Source: an uncultured Ilumatobacter sp. (GTDB taxonomy: Bacteria > Actinomycetota > Acidimicrobiia > Acidimicrobiales > Ilumatobacteraceae). Taken from it: 64,000 nt of DNA. The stretch spans positions 1 through 64,000 of the forward strand of contig CALFRK010000002.1 in NCBI GenBank assembly GCA_937919625.1, written 5' to 3'. Both the position numbers and the translations under genes were made by a program. Under the pieces are notes generated by a model. It worked only from the letters and a program-made list of their open reading frames with translations, had not been told where the DNA came from and made no database searches. Shown here in pieces: positions 56,952-64,000 of the stretch. Within the stretch, counting starts at the first letter, position 1, and the number at the start of each line of letters is the position of its first letter.

Positions 56952-58406
56952 TCACGTGAGATCGGCGGGTGTGGCGAAGGTTCCTTTGACGGCTGTTGCG
57001 GCGGCGACGGCGGGGGAGACGAGGTGGGTGCGCCCGCCACGGCCCTGACGGCCCTCGAAGTTGCGATTGCTGGTGCTTGCCGAGCGCTCGCCCTTGGCGA
57101 GCTTGTCGGGGTTCATCGCCAGGCACATCGAACAGCCCGGTTGACGCCAGTCGGCGCCGGCTGCCCGAAAGATCTCGTGCAGGCCTTCGGCTTCAGCCTG
57201 AAGCTTCACACGATGTGAACCCGGCACCACCATCACGCGCGGCACGGTGACATGGCGGCCTTCCATGACGGCTGCGGCCGCCCGCAGGTCTTCGATGCGG
57301 CTGTTGGTGCAGGATCCGATGAAAACCGTGTCAACGGCGATCTCCTTGATCGGGGTGCCCGGTGTGAGGCCCATGTATTCGATTGCCCGGGCGACCGACT
57401 CGCGGGTGGTGGCGTCGTCGTAGTCATCGGGTGAGGGGACAGCTCCGTCGATCGAGCCAACCTGGCCGGGGTTGGTGCCCCAGGTGACCTGCGGAGTCAG
57501 TGTCGAGGCGTCGATCACGACCTGCTTGTCCCACACGGCGCCCTCGTCGGACTGCAACGTGCGCCAGTCGGCGACGGCTGCGTTCCAGTCGGCATCTTTC
57601 GGCGCCGCATCGCGACCACGCAGGTACTCGAAAGTGGTGTCGTCGGGGGCGATCATGCCGGCCTTGGCGCCGGCCTCGATCGACATGTTGCAGACCGTCA
57701 TTCGGCCTTCCATCGACAGATCACGAATCGCCTGACCTCGGTATTCGATGACGTGCCCGATCCCGCCGCCGGTGCCGATCTCGCCGATGATCGCCAGCAC
57801 GATGTCTTTGGCCGTGACCCCCGCTGGTGCTTTTCCGTCTACGGTGACCGACATCCACTTCGGCCGGCTCTGGGGGAGGGTTTGGGTGGCGAGCACATGC
57901 TCGACCTCGCTGGTGCCGATCCCGAAAGCCAGCGCGCCAAAGGCGCCGTGCGTGGCGGTGTGGCTGTCGCCGCACACGATCGTCATGCCCGGCATCGTGC
58001 GCCCCTGCTCGGGGCCGATCACGTGGACGATGCCCTGGTTGGGGTCGCCCATCGGATAGTTCGTAACCCCGAACTCAGCGGTGTTGACGCGCAGCGTGTC
58101 GACTTGCTTGGCAGAGATTTCGTCGGCGATCGGCTGGTCGATGTTCTCGGTCGGGACATTGTGGTCTTCGGTGGCAAGCGTCAGGTCGGGACGTCTGACG
58201 GGGCGGCCAGACAGGCGCAGCGCGTCGAATGCCTGTGGGCTGGTGACCTCGTGGACGAGGTGCAGATCGATGTAGAGCAGGTCGGGCTCATCAGGCACCG
58301 AGGCGACCAGATGGCGCTGCCAGAGTTTGTGGGGCAACGTTGTCGGTGGCGGCTGAGTTTGGGCGGTATGGGCGGCGAGGTGTGCTGTTGGATCGTCGTG
58401 CGACAT
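56952..58406 (-). CDS. leuC: 3-isopropylmalate dehydratase large subunit
   Basis: [48 protein letters not shown]. Confidence 0.95.
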   Translation of the reverse strand: MSHDDPTAHLAAHTAQTQPPPTTLPHKLWQRHLVASVPDEPDLLYIDLHLVHEVTSPQAFDALRLSGRPVRRPDLTLATEDHNVPTENIDQPIADEISAKQVDTLRVNTAEFGVTNYPMGDPNQGIVHVIGPEQGRTMPGMTIVCGDSHTATHGAFGALAFGIGTSEVEHVLATQTLPQSRPKWMSVTVDGKAPAGVTAKDIVLAIIGEIGTGGGIGHVIEYRGQAIRDLSMEGRMTVCNMSIEAGAKAGMIAPDDTTFEYLRGRDAAPKDADWNAAVADWRTLQSDEGAVWDKQVVIDASTLTPQVTWGTNPGQVGSIDGAVPSPDDYDDATTRESVARAIEYMGLTPGTPIKEIAVDTVFIGSCTNSRIEDLRAAAAVMEGRHVTVPRVMVVPGSHRVKLQAEAEGLHEIFRAAGADWRQPGCSMCLAMNPDKLAKGERSASTSNRNFEGRQGRGGRTHLVSPAVAAATAVKGTFATPADLT

Positions 58407-58414
58407 TGCTGTCG

Positions 58415-58429
58415 TCTCACTTTCTGAGA
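58415..58429. promoter_or_regulatory. Inverted repeat TCTCA-CTTTC-TGAGA between leuC and IclR gene (candidate operator)
   Basis: Perfect 5+5 bp inverted repeat in the 38-bp divergent intergenic space. Confidence 0.5.
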
Positions 58430-58444
58430 TACACTTCTTGCGGT

Positions 58445-59122
58445 ATGGACATCGTAACCGGAGTCGGCGTGCTCGACAAGGCGACCCACGTGTTGCGCGC
58501 AGTCGCCGAGCGTCCGCTGTCGTTGCAGGGCCTGCAGGCGGCGACCGATCTGCCGCGCGCTACGGCGCACCGCCTGGCCGTGGCGTTGGAAGCCCACGGA
58601 TTGCTGCGGCGCGACGACGACGGACGATTCGAGCTGGGTCCCGAGTTGGCCGCGTTGGGGCGGATCGCCTCCGAGCGCTTTCCGCTTGCCGGATTGGCAC
58701 TGCCTGTTCTCGAACGATTGCGCGACGACACCGGCGAGAGCTCGCAGTTGTTCGTGCGCGAGGGGTCACACCGTCGCTGCGTGCTGTCGCTGCAATCACC
58801 GCACGCGTTGCGCTGGATCGTGCCCGAGGGTGTACTTTTTCCGCTCGAATTGGGATCCGCCGGCAGAGTGCTGCTGGGCGAGACCGATGCCTCCGAGTGG
58901 ATCGTAAGCGTCGAAGAACGCGAGCCCGGAGTGACCTCGGTCAGCGCCCCCGTGCTCGCCGTCGACGGAGCGATCGCCGCAGCCGTCAGCGTTTCCGGCC
59001 CGATCGAGCGCTTGAGTCGCGAGCCAGGTCTGCGATTTGGTGATCGTGTTGTTCAAGCGGCCGCCGATATCGCCGCCCTGCTGGGAACAGTCGGGCTGAC
59101 GCCGGGCGTCAAACCGGCATGA
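58445..59122 (+). CDS. IclR family transcriptional regulator
   Basis: [47 protein letters not shown]; effector domain; divergent from leuCD. Confidence 0.9.
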   Translation: MDIVTGVGVLDKATHVLRAVAERPLSLQGLQAATDLPRATAHRLAVALEAHGLLRRDDDGRFELGPELAALGRIASERFPLAGLALPVLERLRDDTGESSQLFVREGSHRRCVLSLQSPHALRWIVPEGVLFPLELGSAGRVLLGETDASEWIVSVEEREPGVTSVSAPVLAVDGAIAAAVSVSGPIERLSREPGLRFGDRVVQAAADIAALLGTVGLTPGVKPA

Positions 59123-59973
59123 CGATCTCACGTGCGACTCTCTCGCTGATCGGCGTAGGGGCTCTGTTGTTCACCGCCTGTGGTGACAACGCGGCGCCCG
59201 CTGACACCGGCACGGGGGGCGACACCCAAATCCCTGATCTGACTCTGCCCTCCCCGAACGACGCCGATGCCGATCTGGCCGGTAGCTGGATGCTGGTTTC
59301 GGGGATGATCGACGGTTCGCCGATCATCCTTGTCGACGGATGGGAGGTCACGCTGACAATCGATGTGCCCGATATCGGCGGCAGGGCCGCCTGCAACGGT
59401 TACGGAGGCTCGGTCGACGTCGACGTCGGCAACGGCACGTTTTACGTCGGTGAGCTGAGCTGGACCGAAATGGGGTGCGAACCTGCCGTGATGGACCTCG
59501 AGCAGTCTTACCTTCGCTCGTTGTCGGCCGCCACCTCGTTCGCTCTCACCAATGATGTACTCATGCTCACCGGATCCGCGGTCGAGCTTCTGTTCGACCC
59601 GGTAGCACCGGTTGCCGACACCGCGATCGTGGGAACGACCTGGGTGCTCGACACGGTTATCCAAGGTGACGCCGCCTCGAACTCGCCGCTCATGAGCGCC
59701 GCCACCCTGACCCTCAACGACGATCGCACGCTGACGGGCTCGACCGGGTGCCGGCTGCTCGAAGGCGAGTGGGTTACCGCTGGCGCTGAGATCGTTTTCA
59801 CCAGCTTCTCGGCGATCGACGACCCGTTGGCCGGCGTCTGCGCCCCCGAGTCATTGGCGCTCGAAGGGATTGTCATCAGTGTGCTGGGGGACGGCTTCAC
59901 CGCAGAGATCGACGGCCAGCGCCTGACCTTGATGGCGCAGGGCAACGAAGGTTTGTCGTACACGGCTGAGTGA
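59119..59973 (+). CDS. META/HslJ-like domain lipoprotein
   Basis: Lipobox FTAC; LAGSWMLVSGMIDGSPI..CNGYGGSVDV..MGCEPAVMDLE; second related module GTTWVLDTVIQG..LTGSTGCRLLEG. Confidence 0.72.
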   Translation: MTISRATLSLIGVGALLFTACGDNAAPADTGTGGDTQIPDLTLPSPNDADADLAGSWMLVSGMIDGSPIILVDGWEVTLTIDVPDIGGRAACNGYGGSVDVDVGNGTFYVGELSWTEMGCEPAVMDLEQSYLRSLSAATSFALTNDVLMLTGSAVELLFDPVAPVADTAIVGTTWVLDTVIQGDAASNSPLMSAATLTLNDDRTLTGSTGCRLLEGEWVTAGAEIVFTSFSAIDDPLAGVCAPESLALEGIVISVLGDGFTAEIDGQRLTLMAQGNEGLSYTAE

Positions 59974-60034
59974 CCGAGGGCGTCCGGCCGATGCTGTCCG
60001 CCAACCAACCGTCCCCATCGATCAGACTGTCGTT

Positions 60035-61183
60035 ATGCAGGACGCGCTCGGAGCGACGGAATGGTGGTTCGTCCGACGCGGCCTTCCACACGCGATACCC
60101 GACTACTCCGCTCGCGAGGATGTCTGGACGCGGGCCTGGCCGTTCTTGTTGTTCGTGCTGCTGATCGAATTGTTCGGCAGCTTCGGCGATCGTTTCGATG
60201 GCTGGGGCCAACTCGCCGTCTTTGTGGCCGGTGCCGGAGTGTTGCTGGGCGCCTTCGTACTCGTCAATATGGTCCGTGGTCGCAGGGCATTCCGGCTGCC
60301 CGACGACATCGGAGTCTTCGAGTTGGCAGTGTTCGTCATCGCCCCGGCAGCGTTGCCGCTGTGGTTCACCGACCGTGGCTGGACAGGCGCGGCGGTTCTC
60401 GTGGCGGTCAATCTGTTGCTGCTGGCGGTCGCCTATGTCGTGACGTCATACGGTCTGTTGCCCGCCCTGCGGGTGGGTGTGGTCCAGGCGTTTCGTCAGT
60501 TACGAACTGTGACTCAGTTGATCGCGCGGGGTCTTCCACTGCTGTTGTTGATAACGGCCTTTGTGTTTCTGAACGCCGAGATGTGGCAGGTGGCGCACGA
60601 CTTCCCGCCCGCCTACTTCGCTATCTGTGTCGGCTTCATGGTGTTGCTTGCCTTGTCGTTTCTGGCGCTGCGGGTACCGAAGGAGATCGCCGAGTTGGCC
60701 CGGTTCGACTCGTGGCATGCGTGCTGCGAGCTTGCACGACTAACAGATGCCCCGATCGTCGATCAGCTGCCCGAACTCAGCGGTACTCCGCCTCAGCCCG
60801 AGCTGTCCCGCGTCGAGCTCGTGAATGTCGGCATGCTGCTTACGATCTCGCAGGCGGTGCAAACATTGCTGGTCGGCTTGATCTCCGGGGTGTTCTATGT
60901 CGGATTTGGCCTGCTCGCCGTGCGCCACGACACGATCTTGCAGTGGACCACGGCGACCGAGCTCGATTCGTTGGTCGAGTTCCAGTTCCTCGGGAACGAC
61001 CTTGTGCTCACGTGGGAGCACCTCGCCGTATCTGGCTTCATCGCCGCATTCTCGGTGCTTCAGTTCGCAGTGGCCAGCGTTACCGACGCCACCTATCGCG
61101 ACGAGTTCTACGACGACGTGGCCGGCGATGTGCGCAACGTGTTGGCTGTGCGCGCCATCGTGCGGGCCGCGCCGGCGGGCTGA
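60035..61183 (+). CDS. Multi-TM integral membrane protein, unknown function
   Basis: 382-aa ORF with several hydrophobic helices. Confidence 0.65.
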   Translation: MQDALGATEWWFVRRGLPHAIPDYSAREDVWTRAWPFLLFVLLIELFGSFGDRFDGWGQLAVFVAGAGVLLGAFVLVNMVRGRRAFRLPDDIGVFELAVFVIAPAALPLWFTDRGWTGAAVLVAVNLLLLAVAYVVTSYGLLPALRVGVVQAFRQLRTVTQLIARGLPLLLLITAFVFLNAEMWQVAHDFPPAYFAICVGFMVLLALSFLALRVPKEIAELARFDSWHACCELARLTDAPIVDQLPELSGTPPQPELSRVELVNVGMLLTISQAVQTLLVGLISGVFYVGFGLLAVRHDTILQWTTATELDSLVEFQFLGNDLVLTWEHLAVSGFIAAFSVLQFAVASVTDATYRDEFYDDVAGDVRNVLAVRAIVRAAPAG

Positions 61184-61193
61184 GCCAACTCGC

Positions 61194-62135
61194 TCAGTAG
61201 ACGCCGATCACTTCGACGATCACGATCAGATCGGTGTTGGCGGGAAGTCCCAGACTCGACTCGCCGTCGGCGCCGAATCCTTGCTCGGGCGGAATCGTGA
61301 TGGCCCGCAACGTGCCGACGTTTGCGCCCTGTAGCCCCTCGAAGATGCCTTGCAGGGTGTTGCCATCCTCCATCAGGATCTGGAGCGCATCGTCACGTTC
61401 CCACGAGTTGAACAGCACAACTTCGTTGTCGCCGCGAACCAGCAGCATGTGTACCACCGCCGTGTCACCGAGTTCGACTGCGTCGCCGTCGCCGACGACG
61501 ACGTCTTGGGTCGACACCTCGAGCGCACCGACCGAGGGTTCGAGCTGAAGGTCGAGTGGGGCGTCGGCGGCCGTGACCGATGGGATCACGGCTCGGACCT
61601 CGATCACGAATGACAATGCATCGCCGGGTCGGATCACGTCGCCGGGCGGATTGTCGCCGTAGGCGAGCTCGGCCGGTATATCAAGCTTTAGCAGCGAGCC
61701 GGCTTGGGCGTCGGCCAGGCCGTCGTCCAAGCCCCTGATGACTCCGCCACTTCCAAGTGGAAAGTCGAGTGGTGTGCCCCGGGTGTAACTGGTATCAAAG
61801 ATCACTCCGTCCTCGGCGCGCAGCCCGGTGTAGTCGACGATGACCGTGTCGCCGCGCTGGGCGGTGGGCCCGATCCCTGCACGAACGATGTGCACGGTGA
61901 GCTCGGTCGGGATCGAACAGGGTCGGATCGCCGGTGGAATTTGGCCGTCGACGTAATCATCCGGATCGGGTTCGTCGTCGCATCGATCGCTGCCGATTGG
62001 AATCACGATTGTGGTCGCCGGCTCTGTGTCTTCGGCGGGTGTGCTGACGACGGGGGCCGAGGTGCTTTCGTCTCCGCCGCAGGCCGCGGCGGCCAACGAC
62101 AATGCGACCAGGGCGAGCAAGAGTGATCGGCGCAT
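61194..62135 (-). CDS. FKBP-type peptidyl-prolyl isomerase lipoprotein (tandem FKBP-like modules)
   Basis: Lipobox AAAC; RGDTVIVDYTGLRAEDGVIFDTSYTRGTPLDFPLGSGGVIRGLDDGL; second divergent module LGDTAVVHMLLVRGDNEVVLFNSWERDDALQIL. Confidence 0.85.
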   Translation of the reverse strand: MRRSLLLALVALSLAAAACGGDESTSAPVVSTPAEDTEPATTIVIPIGSDRCDDEPDPDDYVDGQIPPAIRPCSIPTELTVHIVRAGIGPTAQRGDTVIVDYTGLRAEDGVIFDTSYTRGTPLDFPLGSGGVIRGLDDGLADAQAGSLLKLDIPAELAYGDNPPGDVIRPGDALSFVIEVRAVIPSVTAADAPLDLQLEPSVGALEVSTQDVVVGDGDAVELGDTAVVHMLLVRGDNEVVLFNSWERDDALQILMEDGNTLQGIFEGLQGANVGTLRAITIPPEQGFGADGESSLGLPANTDLIVIVEVIGVY

Positions 62136-62190
62136 GGGGCGGGACGCTACCGGGGTGCCGTCGCGCTCGTACGGCACCCGAGCTTGACGT

Positions 62191-63561
62191 TCAGCGGGTG
62201 CTCAGCCAGATCGCCTCGGCCTCGCCGATCGGGCTCGATGGTGGACCGTCGACGAACGGCCACAGTTCTTCGGCGATCCGTCGGTAATTGCCGGTTGCCC
62301 CGAGCTCGCCGAGCAGGGCGTACAAACCCAGATTGATGCGCTGGATGAACACGAATGCCTTTGGCACAGTGGCGTACTGGGCGATCGGACTGGAGCGATC
62401 AAACGTGTGGCGCACGATGCTGCTGGCGTACTCGCCCGACCAGGTCATCTGGCGGTCTACCCGAACTGGTTCGTAGAACTGCTGAAAGTACTCGCCGACG
62501 GCATTTGTGGCGACGGGAGCGTCGGGCTTGAGCATGCCGGCCCGTTCGAGGATCGACCGAAACTCGACTGGATCGTGGTCGACGGCAGCCGCCTTGACCA
62601 TCGAGGCGAACGTATGCATCTCGTCGTCGGTGAAGTGTTTCACCAGCCCGAAGTCGAGGAAGGTCACCCGCCCGCCGCCGTGGAACAGGTAATTGCCGGG
62701 GTGTGGGTCGCCGTTGAAGGCCTGCATGCGGTACAGGCTGCGAAACACGAACCGGAAGATCGTCTCGCCGGCGAGATCGCGTTCAACCTGGTCCCATGAC
62801 AACAGCTCGTCCCATGTGTGCCCGTTGACGAGCTCGGATGTGAGTACACGACCCGTCGACAGCCCGGGAATGATGTCGGGGATGTGGATGCAGGGATGGC
62901 CTCGGTAGTAGTCGGCGAAGACTTGTTGGTGACGGGCCTCGAGCCGGTAGTCGAGCTCTTCGATCAGGCGCTCCTTGATCTCAGCCACCATGTCGTCGGG
63001 ATCGAGCCCACCGAAACCCTGCTTCAACAGTGTGCCGAGCATGCCGGCGTTCTTGAGGTCGGCCGTAATCGCCTCGTCGACACCGGGGTACTGCACCTTG
63101 ACAGCTACCGGCACCTGCTCGCCGGTGCCGGGATTCACGGCAATTGCCCGATGCACCTGCCCGATCGACGCCGCCGCGATCGGATCCGGATCCCAGTCGA
63201 CGAACACCTCGTGGGGTGGACGCCCGAACTCGGCCTCGATCACGCCCGCCGCCAACTCTCGCGACATCGGGGGAGCGTCGGTTCGAAGCTGGGCAAGCGC
63301 GATCCGCATCGGCTCGGGCAAGCCCTCGTCGAGATAGCTCGCCATCTGGCCGAGCTTCATCAGGGCGCCCTTCATGTTGCCGAGCTCCTCGGCCACAGCG
63401 TTGGCGGTAGTGAGACGCCGCCGGTCATCGAGCTCGACCCGCCGCTCGGCAGATGCGAACACCTTCCGGGCGGCTATCGAGGCGTGTGTTCCGGCGACTT
63501 TGGCGCCGAGTTTGGCAACCTTGGCCGAACGACCGACCCACGAACGCCGCATCACGATCAT
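62191..63561 (-). CDS. ABC1/AarF (UbiB) family atypical kinase
   Basis: GALMKLGQMASYLDEGLP; AAASIGQVHRA; DPHPGNYLF; FLDFGLVK. Confidence 0.92.
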   Translation of the reverse strand: MIVMRRSWVGRSAKVAKLGAKVAGTHASIAARKVFASAERRVELDDRRRLTTANAVAEELGNMKGALMKLGQMASYLDEGLPEPMRIALAQLRTDAPPMSRELAAGVIEAEFGRPPHEVFVDWDPDPIAAASIGQVHRAIAVNPGTGEQVPVAVKVQYPGVDEAITADLKNAGMLGTLLKQGFGGLDPDDMVAEIKERLIEELDYRLEARHQQVFADYYRGHPCIHIPDIIPGLSTGRVLTSELVNGHTWDELLSWDQVERDLAGETIFRFVFRSLYRMQAFNGDPHPGNYLFHGGGRVTFLDFGLVKHFTDDEMHTFASMVKAAAVDHDPVEFRSILERAGMLKPDAPVATNAVGEYFQQFYEPVRVDRQMTWSGEYASSIVRHTFDRSSPIAQYATVPKAFVFIQRINLGLYALLGELGATGNYRRIAEELWPFVDGPPSSPIGEAEAIWLSTR

Positions 63562-63696
63562 GCAGCGTACGGAGGCATCATCGCAACCGTTCGACCGCGA
63601 TACACATCGCTCCCCGACGCGGCCACGGCAGCGTCGGGGCTGGCGCCCGACGCCGCCGCATGTCGATTTCTTTCAGATCAGATCAGATCGATCCGT

Positions 63697-64000
63697 TCAC
63701 GGAAAGATGACCAGCCCGACCGGCTCATACGACGTCGCGAAGAACGTCGCCGAGATCTGGACATCGTCGAAAACGACTGCCCCGAGTTGCTCGTCGCAGA
63801 CCAGGTTGATCGACTGGCCCGTGAAGAACAGGAGCGGGTTGTCGGCTACAGCGATCTCAATGACTCGGTGAGCCGAGAAGACTGAAAACCCGATGTGGGC
63901 GGCGTTGTGGTCGGTGAGGATGAACCACGGTTCAGCGGTGTTGATGGCGCCCACGGTTCCCTTCTGCAGCTGGCACCAGACCTCGTCTTCGCCAGCCGCG
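63697..64000 (-). CDS. Hypothetical protein, 5' end truncated by window edge
   Basis: Frame stays open past the listed 63954 start to the window end (AAGEDEVWCQLQKGTVGAINTAEPWF...). Confidence 0.6.
   Translation of the reverse strand, partial: AAGEDEVWCQLQKGTVGAINTAEPWFILTDHNAAHIGFSVFSAHRVIEIAVADNPLLFFTGQSINLVCDEQLGAVVFDDVQISATFFATSYEPVGLVIFP

Noticed and set aside
60061-61200. 379-aa ORF overlapping the membrane protein at 60035-61183 in another frame
   Set aside because: Arg/Ala-rich with no TM pattern, whereas the 60035 frame gives clean hydrophobic helices

Overview
This is a high-GC, gene-dense bacterial chromosome segment. Gene content and order look actinobacterial, most like Acidimicrobiia/Ilumatobacter; that placement is an inference from recall, not a search. 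Most of it is housekeeping: rpiB-glyA, a WecA/MraY-type transferase, a full F1Fo ATP synthase operon with two b-type subunits, glpX, murA, a MeaB-type GTPase, azlCD, galT, the iscS/nifS-mnmA-metE-like-ligA neighbourhood, serA, pyrF, leuA, leuCD with a divergent IclR regulator, a PASTA kinase-like protein, and an AarF/ABC1 kinase. I saw no CRISPR array, rRNA, tRNA, transposase or prophage. The observations most worth a second look are: (1) an ATP synthase gamma subunit with a C-terminal helix-hairpin-helix-like domain of the type appended to NuoE; (2) a leuA leader with a 13-aa peptide containing four consecutive Leu codons, a 9-bp hairpin, and a terminator-like hairpin with a T-run; (3) two families of short palindromic intergenic repeats; (4) a PASTA 'kinase' with a degraded catalytic loop (HTE for HRD); (5) a MurA with Asp at the fosfomycin-target Cys position; (6) an unannotated 45-aa ORF between atpA and atpG, overlapping atpG as TAATG; (7) an OSBS/NSAR-GNAT gene pair. 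All calls come from reading the sequence and ORF translations; no searches were run.
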